Translations under genes and position numbers: made by a program
Shown: positions 1 through 8,433 of the stretch, in pieces
How the letters are laid out: every line of letters begins with the position of its first letter
How positions within the stretch are numbered: position 1 is the stretch's first letter
Notes under the pieces: model-generated
The model's database searches: none
Seen by the model: only the letters and a program-made list of their open reading frames with translations
Told to the model about the DNA's origin: nothing
Assembly (NCBI RefSeq): GCF_008370345.1
Contig: NZ_VTUU01000003.1
Coordinates: 124,001-188,000 of the forward strand
Length of the DNA stretch: 64,000 bases
Direction of reading: 5' to 3'
DNA from: Marinobacter salinexigens
GTDB taxonomy: Bacteria; Pseudomonadota; Gammaproteobacteria; Pseudomonadales; Oleiphilaceae

Positions 1-1001
1 ATGGCGTGAACGGATTGTTTGAGTGAGTCGATGGCTTCCCGGGTTTCCATGACCACCGTGCGCCCTTCATCGGAGAAAGATCTTGCCCCCTCCGCCCGCT
101 CGGCGGTGCGCTGGACGTTGGAGGAGACTTCGGCAATGGTCATCGACATCTCATGCACGGCAGCGGCAACCTGTTCAATCTCCGATTGCTGCTGACGCAG
201 TGTATCCTGAGACTCAATGCTGGCCTGGGCACTGCGTGATGAAGCCACTTTCATTTCCTCGGAGGAGTCCTCGATCCGCGTTAATACCGCGTCCAGATGG
301 GCCTGCTGCGAGAGAACGGCAACCCGGATCCGGCCAAGGGCCAGGTCATCATCTGTGTAGCTCCTGGCAGCGAGGTCGTCGGTAAAGCTGCGGGACAGCT
401 GCTCGCTGATTTCGGTAAGGGTCCGGCGCCGGAAGAAGTAATTCCAGGCACCGTAAAGAACGACGTCAACGACCAGGATGAGTTCTGCAGCGGTCCTGAA
501 TCCGGCGAGAAACAACAAGCCGGCAATCAGCAGCACCGAAATGGAGAAAATCATGCTGCAGTCCAGCTTGCTCCAGAACGTGGCTATCTTCTTGCCGGCC
601 CGAATCTTTGCATACAGTGCCTCGGCCCGCTCCACATCAGCCCGGTTGGGGCAGGATCGCACGGACTCGTAGCCCACTACATTACCGCTGTCGGTTACCG
701 GGGTAACGTAAGCGCTCACCCAGTAGTAATCACCGTTCTTGCAGCGGTTTTTGACCAGACCCATCCAGGGTTCGCCGGCTTTGAGGTGCGACCACATATT
801 TTCGTAAGCTTCGGGGGGCATGTCCGGATGACGAACGATGTTGTGGGGCTGGCCGATCAGTTCTTCTCTCGAAAAACCACTGAGATCCACAAAATCCTGA
901 TTGCAGTGCTGGATCTTTCCCCTGAGGTCGGTTGAAGAAATCAGTTTTTTCCCGGGTGGAAAGGGCTGTTCTCTGTCAGTAACAGGTAGGTTCTTGCGCA
1001 C
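1..1001 (-). CDS. Aer-like PAS-domain methyl-accepting chemotaxis protein (3' end outside window)
   Basis: Read on the minus strand from a GTG at 1001-999, preceded by AGGGAG with 6-nt spacing. The N-terminus is a PAS domain with the Aer-type signatures SGFSREELIG, RHPDMP, VKNRCKNGDYYWV and GYESVR. In the Aer family this fold binds FAD and senses redox state or energy. One hydrophobic hairpin (around MIFSISVLLIAGLLFLAGF) follows, with no large periplasmic domain. The start of the MCP signalling region comes next (VAAAVHEMSMTIAEVSSNVQ). The gene is open to the window edge, so its coiled-coil tip is not visible. It is divergent from the GGDEF-EAL gene, with about 255 bp between. Role as an aerotaxis transducer is family knowledge; cofactor binding is inferred. 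Confidence 0.9.
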   Translation of the reverse strand, partial: MRKNLPVTDREQPFPPGKKLISSTDLRGKIQHCNQDFVDLSGFSREELIGQPHNIVRHPDMPPEAYENMWSHLKAGEPWMGLVKNRCKNGDYYWVSAYVTPVTDSGNVVGYESVRSCPNRADVERAEALYAKIRAGKKIATFWSKLDCSMIFSISVLLIAGLLFLAGFRTAAELILVVDVVLYGAWNYFFRRRTLTEISEQLSRSFTDDLAARSYTDDDLALGRIRVAVLSQQAHLDAVLTRIEDSSEEMKVASSRSAQASIESQDTLRQQQSEIEQVAAAVHEMSMTIAEVSSNVQRTAERAEGARSFSDEGRTVVMETREAIDSLKQSVHA

Positions 1002-1256
1002 GGTGACTCCCTAATCAACGGCTCCTTATAACTTCATCGTAGGACAGGGATGCCGTTTGCGCCTTTGTTATATACACATCTGTTAGATGAGTTTTTTCTA
1101 TGCAATGACAGATAGTGCAAAAAATGAAATTAGCGGAGAGAGCCGTGTGCGAGCCCCGGCGAAACGTCCTGTCATTACAGTGTCATAGAGCAACTTCACG
1201 CTAAAGGTATGCTATTGGCGCCATCGGATGGCTTTCAATGTTGTAGTAGGTCCCCG

Positions 1257-3599
1257 GTGTCAGAAACAGAATTACCCTCCAAGTCTCATGTCAGCCCGTT
1301 GAGTGGCGTTCACGTTGCCATGTTGGTGCTCGGCGCACTGATCGTTGTGTTTATCTGGGCATTGTTTATCTATCAATCCGTTCATGCCCGCCACGAAGCC
1401 CTGGATACCCGTGGTTCTGAGCACCGAAACCTGGCGTTGATTGTGTCGGAAAGTCTCAAGCAGATGACGGATAGGGCAAAGTCCATTGGTTATGAGGTCG
1501 CAGTCCAGTCGAACCATCATGGGTATGAGCGGGTCCTTAACTTGCTGGCAGAGGATCCGGTCTTTAACCGTTTGAGTGTTTATGACGCGGAAGGCACACC
1601 GATCTTCTTCAGCCACCCGCCTTCGGGGCGTCCAGGGTTGGCGACCTGGTTAGCGCAGCTCAGCCAGCATGTTCAGGCTTTCGGCTATGAGCCGATACTT
1701 CCTCTCAGGAGAGTCGGTTCGGGTGATGAGGAAGGCGCTCCGGTGTGGCGGTTGCCAATGCTCGTTCCCGTTCCCGAACGGGTTGGCGGATCGTTAAAAA
1801 AGGTGGTCATTATTGAGCTCGACATCGGTTACCTGGCAGGCCTGCTTCAGCATATCGAACTGGGCTCCAGTGGTTTCCTGCAGGTACTGGATTCCCGCGG
1901 GGCCGAGTGGATGCGTGCCGATAGCAGTGGTGTCATTGTCGGTGGCGCGGAGTTACCGCCGATCAGGCCGGCCTCAGACGGACGGGTTGCCAGTGGCCAC
2001 AGTGAGTTCGAATTGGGTAATACCCGGTTCCAGTATGTCTATGTAACCCGACCGCCTAATGGTTTCTCTGTAGCCATTGCCCAACCTGAACCGGAAATCC
2101 TTGAGTCCCTTGTGGCAAACCAGCGTTTGCAGTTCGGACTTAATGTACTCATGACGGCGTTAGTGGCAGGTATCATCATCTGGCTTAGATCGGCACTGCA
2201 CCGGCAGCAATCGGCATTACACGATCTCCAGATTTCCGAGAGAAAGAATCAGCGGCTCATAGATCGCCTTGAGAGCGAACATGCCAGAAGTAGCAGGGCG
2301 GCGGCTATTGATCATCTCAGCGGCCTGTTCAACCGGCGACAGTTTATAGAAACGGCAACCGAGGCCTTGAGTGAACAGCGCCGGAAACGTCGACTGACGG
2401 CTTTAATGTTTATTGACCTTGACCGCTTCAAGGCCATCAACGATTCGCTTGGGCACAAGGTGGGCGACCTGCTATTGCAAGCTGTTGCAGGTCGTATCCA
2501 GAACTATCTCGGGCCGGAGGATCTGGCAGCCCGGTTCGGCGGCGACGAGTTTGTAGTGTTACTGGGGGGCGATCGGCGTGAGTCGGATATCGAGGATACA
2601 GCCCAGGGCCTGCACCGGCGCTTATCACAGACTTATGAGCTGGACGGTATCGAACTCAACAACAGTCCAAGTATCGGTATTGCCATCTGCCCCAGGGACG
2701 GCCAGACCATCGATGATTTGATCCAATCTGCGGATGCAGCCATGTACTCGGCGAAAAAGGCGGGCCGCGGCCAATACCGGTTCTTTGATCAATCTCTGAA
2801 TGTGACGGATGCCGAGGCGTTTCACCTTGAACAGGCCTTTCCGGAGGCCCTTGCCAAAAGGCAGTTCGTTCTTCACTTCCAGCCTCAAGTCTGTCTGGAA
2901 ACCATGCGGCTATCCGGTTTTGAATCCCTCGTTCGTTGGCAGCATCCTGAGTTTGGTCTGCTTTACCCGGATCGTTTTATCGACATGGCCGAAACCACCG
3001 GCCTGGTTATCCCTATGGGGCTGGAAGTGCTGCGGCTGACCTGCGAGCACCTGTTGCTGTGGCGCGATGAAGGTCTTGAGGTTGAGACCGTGGCGGTAAA
3101 CGTATCACCGGTCCAGTTAACCCAGCCGGATTTCGGGGCAACGGTACTGGAACTACTGAAATCCTACGGCCTGCAGCCAAGGGATCTGGAGTTGGAAATC
3201 ACCGAGACTGCGGTACTGGATGCCAGAGCAGCGGAGCAGATCCACATCCTGAAAAATGCCGGTATCGTCGTCAGCCTTGATGATTTTGGAACCGGCTATT
3301 CCGGCTTTGCCCATCTTGAGTCGGTGCCGGTCGACAAACTCAAAATTGACCGCAGCCTGATCGCAAGAATCAGCAACAGTCATGACGACAGCCCGATCGT
3401 GTCCTCCACCATCATCCTCGCGAAACGTATGAACCTTAAAGTGGTGGCTGAAGGTGTGGAAACCCGGGAGCAGCTGGTTCATCTCAAGGTAGCCGGGTGT
3501 GATTTCGCTCAGGGGTATCACATCAGTCGGCCAATCCCGGCAGATCAGGTGGCCGGGTTTATAGGAAAAGCAGTGGAAGCGCTGGAGGAGCCAGTTTAA
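1257..3599 (+). CDS. Membrane GGDEF-EAL cyclic-di-GMP signalling protein
   Basis: 780 residues from GTG 1257, chosen because AGTAGG lies 6 nt upstream; an in-frame ATG at 1209 has no usable ribosome site. TM1 is about residues 19-41, then an extracytoplasmic sensor region, TM2 at about 295-313, and a short coiled linker. The GGDEF domain is intact (RFGGDEF near 428; DHLSGLFNRR earlier). It lacks the RxxD inhibitory site. The EAL domain carries ESLVRW in place of EAL, plus NVSPVQL, EITE, DDFGTGYS, KIDRSL and AEGVET, so metal ligands look complete. Both cyclase and phosphodiesterase activity are possible; net direction is unknown. Its stop overlaps the start of the next gene, a periplasmic PhnD-type binding protein, which may supply the input signal. 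Confidence 0.93.
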   Translation: MSETELPSKSHVSPLSGVHVAMLVLGALIVVFIWALFIYQSVHARHEALDTRGSEHRNLALIVSESLKQMTDRAKSIGYEVAVQSNHHGYERVLNLLAEDPVFNRLSVYDAEGTPIFFSHPPSGRPGLATWLAQLSQHVQAFGYEPILPLRRVGSGDEEGAPVWRLPMLVPVPERVGGSLKKVVIIELDIGYLAGLLQHIELGSSGFLQVLDSRGAEWMRADSSGVIVGGAELPPIRPASDGRVASGHSEFELGNTRFQYVYVTRPPNGFSVAIAQPEPEILESLVANQRLQFGLNVLMTALVAGIIIWLRSALHRQQSALHDLQISERKNQRLIDRLESEHARSSRAAAIDHLSGLFNRRQFIETATEALSEQRRKRRLTALMFIDLDRFKAINDSLGHKVGDLLLQAVAGRIQNYLGPEDLAARFGGDEFVVLLGGDRRESDIEDTAQGLHRRLSQTYELDGIELNNSPSIGIAICPRDGQTIDDLIQSADAAMYSAKKAGRGQYRFFDQSLNVTDAEAFHLEQAFPEALAKRQFVLHFQPQVCLETMRLSGFESLVRWQHPEFGLLYPDRFIDMAETTGLVIPMGLEVLRLTCEHLLLWRDEGLEVETVAVNVSPVQLTQPDFGATVLELLKSYGLQPRDLELEITETAVLDARAAEQIHILKNAGIVVSLDDFGTGYSGFAHLESVPVDKLKIDRSLIARISNSHDDSPIVSSTIILAKRMNLKVVAEGVETREQLVHLKVAGCDFAQGYHISRPIPADQVAGFIGKAVEALEEPV

Positions 3600-4465
3600 T
3601 GATGCGTTGGTCGGTAGGCTTTTTCATGATGATCTGGGTGACCGCTGCATGGTCTCAGCAGGACACACCGAATGCTTGTGAGATGCAGGCTCTCACCATC
3701 ACCATGGTGCCGGAAAAGAACATTGATGAGCAGATCAGGGCACATCAGCCGCTCATACGGCTACTGGGTGAGAAATTGGGTATGCCGGTTGAGATCATTC
3801 GTGCCACTTCCTACGAAAGCGTGATCGATTCCATGGTTTCCGGAGCTGTCGACCTGGCTGTGATGGGCCCCGCTGCCTATATGATGGCGTTCCAGAGAAA
3901 TCCTGACATCGAGGCCTTTGCATCCCTGGCTCAGGCAGGCGGCCTCTACAGCCCGGCAGGCAGTTACTACAACTCGATTTTGCTGGTAAACCATGGCAGT
4001 GGTATCCGGACAATTGAAGACCTCCGGGGCAAGCGGGTTGCCCTGGGCGATCCCGCCAGCACCTCCGGAGCAGTGGTACCCCGGGCAGAATTTCCGGAGG
4101 TCGTGGGTGAAGGGCTGGATACCTACTTTGAGTCTCTGCTGTATGCCGGTGCTCACGACAAAGCTTTGAATGCGTTGCTGGAGAACCGGGTGGACGGTGC
4201 CTTTGTTGCCAGTACGCGGGCTGATGCCTACCTGAAAAAAGGGCTCATCAATGAAGAGAGCTTCCGGGTGCTCTGGTCCTCCCGCCCGTTGCATTTTGAT
4301 CCATTCGTTTTTCGGGCGGGTCTTTGCCCGATCATACGGGAGCGCATCCGGGCTGTTCTGATGGCGCCGTCACCGGACCGGCAGGCCTATCTTGAAAACC
4401 TCAACGCGACGGATATCACACCGGTTTCCCACACGGATTACCAACACCTGCAGGAATTGTTGTAG
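3599..4465 (+). CDS. PhnD/PtxB-type periplasmic substrate-binding protein
   Basis: 288 residues. The ATG at 3599 overlaps the TAA of the GGDEF-EAL gene by one base, so translation is probably coupled. A signal peptide is visible (RWSVGFFMMIWVTAAWS), followed by a type-2 periplasmic binding fold of the phosphate/phosphite/phosphonate family: ITMVPEKNIDEQI near the start, GAVDLAVMGPAAYM, and DLRGKRVALGDPASTSG in the middle. Two cysteines (about 27 and 238) could pair in the periplasm. No ABC permease or ATPase is nearby, so a transport role is unlikely. The context suggests a ligand-binding partner that feeds the membrane c-di-GMP enzyme; this is inference, and the ligand is unknown. Confidence 0.88.
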   Translation: MMRWSVGFFMMIWVTAAWSQQDTPNACEMQALTITMVPEKNIDEQIRAHQPLIRLLGEKLGMPVEIIRATSYESVIDSMVSGAVDLAVMGPAAYMMAFQRNPDIEAFASLAQAGGLYSPAGSYYNSILLVNHGSGIRTIEDLRGKRVALGDPASTSGAVVPRAEFPEVVGEGLDTYFESLLYAGAHDKALNALLENRVDGAFVASTRADAYLKKGLINEESFRVLWSSRPLHFDPFVFRAGLCPIIRERIRAVLMAPSPDRQAYLENLNATDITPVSHTDYQHLQELL

Positions 4466-4468
4466 TAA

Positions 4469-4515
4469 CCTCACCGTTATGGGTTAAAAAAAGAGCGGTT
4501 TGCTCTGAGGTGAGG
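4469..4515. other. Nested dyads between the PhnD-type gene and the PLD gene
   Basis: CCTCACC (4469-4475) pairs with GGTGAGG (4509-4515). Inside it AGAGC/GCTCT (4492-4496 and 4502-4506) forms a small stem with a 5-nt loop. An A7 tract at 4486-4492 overlaps that inner stem by one base, so on the minus strand the stem is followed by a T-run. That is the layout of an intrinsic terminator for antisense transcription. On the plus strand there is no U-tract, so it would at best pause the upstream operon. Weak evidence. Confidence 0.35.
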
Positions 4516-4537
4516 GCTACAATCAAGGAGCCGATGT

Positions 4538-6106
4538 TTGGGGATGTTGATGTTTGTCCGGCGGTCAGTTGTGTCACTGGCGGTCTTCGTTGCCTTTCTC
4601 GCGGTCACCGGTTGTGCCTTGCCTGCGCTGAGTGACCGAACGGAAAGCTATGCCATTCCTCCCGCCCAGACCTCTGATACCCGTATCGGCCGGGCAATCG
4701 CTGAAAAGGTCATTAGCAACCCGGGGCTGAGCGGGGTGCATCCATTAGCCAACCCCCACGATGCGTTTGCAGCCCGTGCCCTGCTGGCGGAAGCGGCGGA
4801 CGTCTCTATGGATGTCCAGTACTACATCTGGCGTGATGACATTACCGGGACCATGCTGCTGCATTCCCTGTACCGGGCCGCCGAGCGAGGTGTCCGCGTG
4901 CGTCTGTTGCTGGATGACAATGGCATCGCCGGGCTGGATCAGGTTCTGGCAGCGCTTGATCGCCACCAGAGCATTGAGGTCCGACTGTTCAACCCCTTTG
5001 TTTTACGCAGCCCCAAAGTCCTGGGTTACCTGACGGATTTCAGACGCCTGAACCACCGAATGCACAACAAGTCGTTCACGGTGGATAACCAGGCCGCCAT
5101 CATCGGCGGACGCAATATTGCTGACGAGTACTTTGGAGCTGGCCAGGGTGCACTGTTTGCTGACCTTGATGTACTCACCATTGGTTCGGCCGTTGAACAG
5201 GTGTCTGCAGATTTTGATCGCTACTGGGCGAGTTCGTCCTCCTATCCGGCGGCCGACATACTGTCTGAACCTGGTGAGCAGGATCTGCAGCAATGGCTGG
5301 AGAGCGCCCGATCCCTTGAGAGTACTGACGAAGCCCTGCAGTACGTGCGGACCCTTGAGGGTTCCCGGTTCCTGAAAGACCTGCTGGCAGGCGAGCTGGA
5401 TTATGTCTGGGCACCGGTCGATATGGTTAGTGATGACCCTGCCAAGGCCCTCGGACAGGCAGAAAAAGATCAGCTTCTGAGCCAGCAGTTACGCAAAGCC
5501 CTAGGCGATCCCAAGCGTTCCGTCACCCTGGTTTCGCCTTACTTCATCCCGACCGATGCCGGTGTGGAGCTGTTCCGGAGTCTTGAGGAACGCGGGGTTG
5601 AAGTAAGGGTCCTCACCAACTCCCTGGAAGCGAATGATGTGGCCATGGTGCATGCAGGCTATGCGAAATATAGGGAGCCGTTACTGGAAGCCGGGGTCGA
5701 GATGTATGAACTGCGCCGGATACCCGGTAACGACTCCGCCGAGAAAACTCTGCAGAGTGGGCTTCGGGGAAGCTCTTCTGCAAGCCTTCATGCCAAGACG
5801 TTTGCAGTGGATGGCGAGACGGTGTTCGTAGGTTCGTTCAATTTTGATCCCCGTTCCAACCACATCAATACTGAACTGGGTTTTGTGATCGAAAGTGCTG
5901 AACTCGCCCAAGCCCTCGAATCTGTCTTTGATGAACAGGTGAAGCAGGGCGCGTACCAGGTACAGTTGGATGATGACGGTGAGATGGCGTGGATTGCACA
6001 CAATGGCGACGAAACGGAACGCTATGAACACGATCCCGGTACCGGCCCGCTGAAACGGATGCTGGTATTTCTGTTCTCGTTGTTACCGATAGAATCGTTG
6101 CTGTAA
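4538..6106 (+). CDS. Phospholipase D-family lipoprotein (cardiolipin-synthase-like)
   Basis: 522 residues from TTG 4538, with AAGGAG ending at 4530; an ATG at 4544 is an alternative. The N-terminus is a lipoprotein signal with lipobox VTGC, so the protein should be membrane-anchored in the envelope. Two HKD motifs are present: [18 protein letters not shown] near residue 175 and [18 protein letters not shown] near 417. Each is followed by the expected downstream N or S residues. This is the architecture of the PLD superfamily, including ClsC/YmdC-type enzymes, which transfer phosphatidyl groups or hydrolyse phospholipids. ClsC itself is not a lipoprotein as I recall, so the exact substrate is uncertain. 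It stands alone between a signalling pair and tRNA-Pro. Confidence 0.88.
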   Translation: MGMLMFVRRSVVSLAVFVAFLAVTGCALPALSDRTESYAIPPAQTSDTRIGRAIAEKVISNPGLSGVHPLANPHDAFAARALLAEAADVSMDVQYYIWRDDITGTMLLHSLYRAAERGVRVRLLLDDNGIAGLDQVLAALDRHQSIEVRLFNPFVLRSPKVLGYLTDFRRLNHRMHNKSFTVDNQAAIIGGRNIADEYFGAGQGALFADLDVLTIGSAVEQVSADFDRYWASSSSYPAADILSEPGEQDLQQWLESARSLESTDEALQYVRTLEGSRFLKDLLAGELDYVWAPVDMVSDDPAKALGQAEKDQLLSQQLRKALGDPKRSVTLVSPYFIPTDAGVELFRSLEERGVEVRVLTNSLEANDVAMVHAGYAKYREPLLEAGVEMYELRRIPGNDSAEKTLQSGLRGSSSASLHAKTFAVDGETVFVGSFNFDPRSNHINTELGFVIESAELAQALESVFDEQVKQGAYQVQLDDDGEMAWIAHNGDETERYEHDPGTGPLKRMLVFLFSLLPIESLL

Positions 6107-6138
6107 TGCAGGAGAAATCGCGAGAGGAAAGCGGGAAA

Positions 6139-6215
<77 letters not shown>

Positions 6216-6228
6216 AACAACGGCCGGT

Positions 6229-6256
6229 ATTATACGGATTCACTGTGGTTTTACCA
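6229..6256 (-). promoter_or_regulatory. Sigma-70 promoter of tRNA-Pro
   Basis: A perfect -10 hexamer TATAAT lies on the minus strand at 6234-6229, 13 nt before the tRNA 5' end. A GC-rich stretch (ACCGGCC) sits in the discriminator position, typical of stringently controlled stable-RNA promoters. A weak -35, TGGTAA (6256-6251), is at 16-bp spacing. The -10 is clear; the -35 is tentative. Confidence 0.65.
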
Positions 6257-6398
6257 CCCCTTTTGAGCGGGCCACAAGAAATCGCCGGAAACAGCCTTGG
6301 GAAACGGAATCAATGGGTGTATAAATGCCGCGTGGCCTGGTTCTCGGTATCACTTGCCGACCTGACGTTCTTCTCTGGGACCCGGAGTTCAGTCCGTT

Positions 6399-7844
6399 TT
6401 GAACATTTTACCGATCATTCAGATTCTGGGATTTTTGCTGATCCTGCTCAGTTTTCTGATGACGCTTCCTGTCAATTTGCTGATGTTCGGTGAAACTCCG
6501 GACTGGCTGGCATTTGTGACCTCCTCGGCGATCTGTTTCACCTCCGGCTTGGTGGCTCTGGTGATGGTGGGGCGCAAAAAACATGTGCTACGGCAGCGTC
6601 AGATGTTCATGCTGACGGTGTCTGCCTGGATTGTTATCCCGCTGTTTTCTTCCCTGCCCCTGCTTTTGAGTGACCTGAGGCTAACAGTCACCGACGCGTT
6701 CTTCGAGAGCATTTCCGGAGTTACTACTACAGGGTCAACCATCTTCACCGGCCTCGACCGGATGCCATCGGATATCCTGCTCTGGCGCTCCATCATGCAG
6801 TGGATGGGAGGCATTGGCATTATTGGCATGGCAGTCGCCATCCTGCCCTTCCTGCGGATCGGTGGGATGAAACTGTTTGCCACCGAATCCTCCGAATGGA
6901 GCGAGAAGGTCGTACCCCGGACAAACAGTCTGGCCCGCAGCCTGGTAGGTATCTACCTGGGACTGACTGCCGGTTGCACTCTGGCCTACTGGTTGCTGGG
7001 CATGAACTTTTTCGAAGCCCTTAACCATGCCATGACAACGGTTTCAACCGGGGGGTATTCCACCTCGGACAGTTCCATGGGGCAGTTTGATTCCAACGCC
7101 ATCCTGTTGACGTCCAGTATGTTCATGGCGCTTGGCAGTATGCCTTTCTTCCTGTTTGTGCGCTTTATCCATGGCCAGCGCCAACCACTTCTGAAAGATC
7201 AGCAGGTACGTTTTTTCCTGGTGATGCTGGTGGCCATTGCATTGATGCTGATGGTCTACCGGGTGGTCAATAACAATGCGGATGCGTTTGATGCCTTTGT
7301 GCATGCTCTGTTCAACGTGACGTCGGTGGTAACGACGACCGGCTATGCCTCCACGGACTACTCGCTTTGGGGGCCCTTTGCAGTGGTGATCTTTCTGTTC
7401 ATTACTTTTGTGGGCGGCTGCTCCGGTTCCACGGCCGGGGGCATGAAAATCTTCCGCTTCCAGCTGTCGATGCTGCTGCTGCGTGAGCAGGTGCGTCGGC
7501 TTCTGCACCCTCATGCAGTGTTCGCCCGCAACTACAATGGCCGGGTGATCGGCGATGACATTGTTGCGTCGAGTGTGGCGTTTTCGTTTATCTTCCTGGC
7601 GACCCTGGCCTTTGTGACGGCGATACTGGGTGCTCTGGGGCTGGATCTGATCACCAGTCTGTCCGGAGCGGCGACCGCATTGACGAATGTTGGTCCCGGA
7701 CTAGGGGATATTATTGGCCCGGCGGGGAATTTCGAGACGCTGCCGGATGCGGCGAAGTGGGTGCTGATGGCGACGATGATTCTGGGAAGACTGGAGTTGG
7801 TCAGTGTGCTGGTGATGTTGTCACCGGATTTCTGGCGCAGCTAA
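6399..7844 (+). CDS. trkH: TrkH-family K+ uptake channel subunit
   Basis: 481 residues from TTG 6399. A polytopic membrane protein with the four pore-loop repeats of the TrkH/KtrB family. Visible filter segments are VTTTGSTIFTG, TTVSTGGYST, VVTTTGYAST and ALTNVGPGLG. The length matches TrkH (about 480). It forms the K+ path of the Trk system and is gated by the NAD/ATP-binding TrkA, which is encoded in this window about 4 kb downstream on the other strand. The two are not in one operon, as is common. Convergent with gmhB, with 13 bp between stops. The SD (GGAG at 6383) is somewhat far from the TTG, so the exact start is less certain than the call. Confidence 0.95.
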   Translation: MNILPIIQILGFLLILLSFLMTLPVNLLMFGETPDWLAFVTSSAICFTSGLVALVMVGRKKHVLRQRQMFMLTVSAWIVIPLFSSLPLLLSDLRLTVTDAFFESISGVTTTGSTIFTGLDRMPSDILLWRSIMQWMGGIGIIGMAVAILPFLRIGGMKLFATESSEWSEKVVPRTNSLARSLVGIYLGLTAGCTLAYWLLGMNFFEALNHAMTTVSTGGYSTSDSSMGQFDSNAILLTSSMFMALGSMPFFLFVRFIHGQRQPLLKDQQVRFFLVMLVAIALMLMVYRVVNNNADAFDAFVHALFNVTSVVTTTGYASTDYSLWGPFAVVIFLFITFVGGCSGSTAGGMKIFRFQLSMLLLREQVRRLLHPHAVFARNYNGRVIGDDIVASSVAFSFIFLATLAFVTAILGALGLDLITSLSGAATALTNVGPGLGDIIGPAGNFETLPDAAKWVLMATMILGRLELVSVLVMLSPDFWRS

Positions 7845-7857
7845 CGCCCTTTTACTC

Positions 7858-8406
7858 CTACAAACCCGCTCCAATCACCCAGTCGGCAACCTGCGCGAGG
7901 TTGTCGAACACGCGGGTGTCGGCAATGGGCCGGGCTTCGAGATGGCGTTCGGTATCCAGTCCATTGCCGGTGCGCACCAGTATTGGCTGACATCCCTCTG
8001 CGGCCCCTGCTTCCAGATCCTTGCGACTGTCTCCCACCATGATGGCTCCGGTCAGTGCGCTGATGTGGAAGTGCCCGCGAATTTGTCGGAGCAGTCCGGT
8101 CAGAGGCTTGCGGCAGTCACACTGGTCGTCGGGGTGGTGGGGACAGTAAGCAATGAAATCGATGTGCCCGCCGGCGGCCTCCACCAGCTGTGCCATCTTG
8201 TCGTGCATGGCGTCCAGCTCGTCGGTGTCGTAATAGCCTCGGGCAATGCCGGACTGATTTGTGGCTATGGCGATCCGGTGGCCAGCGTTGCAGAGCCGGG
8301 CTACCGCGTCGATGCTGCCGGGAATGGGGTGCCATTCTTCGGCCGAGCAGATGTAGTTGCCATCGTACTCGTTAATTACCCCGTCCCGGTCAAGGATGAT
8401 CAGCAT
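7858..8406 (-). CDS. gmhB: D-glycero-beta-D-manno-heptose 1,7-bisphosphate 7-phosphatase
   Basis: 182 residues. HAD-family phosphatase: the nucleophile motif DRDGVIN is at residues 7-13, TNQSGIARG in the middle, and the GmhB zinc site CPHHPDDQCDC follows. Motif IV appears as GDSRKDLEAG. It removes the C7 phosphate during ADP-heptose synthesis for the LPS inner core. It lies 27 bp downstream of glyS in the same direction, the pairing known from Pseudomonas and relatives, and is probably co-transcribed with glyQS. The length is normal. Confidence 0.95.
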   Translation of the reverse strand: MLIILDRDGVINEYDGNYICSAEEWHPIPGSIDAVARLCNAGHRIAIATNQSGIARGYYDTDELDAMHDKMAQLVEAAGGHIDFIAYCPHHPDDQCDCRKPLTGLLRQIRGHFHISALTGAIMVGDSRKDLEAGAAEGCQPILVRTGNGLDTERHLEARPIADTRVFDNLAQVADWVIGAGL

Positions 8407-8433
8407 CGTTGTCTGGTAGCCCTGATCCCGGCC

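Noticed and set aside
1209..1256. Upstream ATG 1209 as the start of the GGDEF-EAL gene
   Set aside because: AAAGG abuts the ATG with 1-nt spacing, whereas GTG 1257 has AGTAGG at 6 nt, and the extra residues do not look like part of the TM protein.
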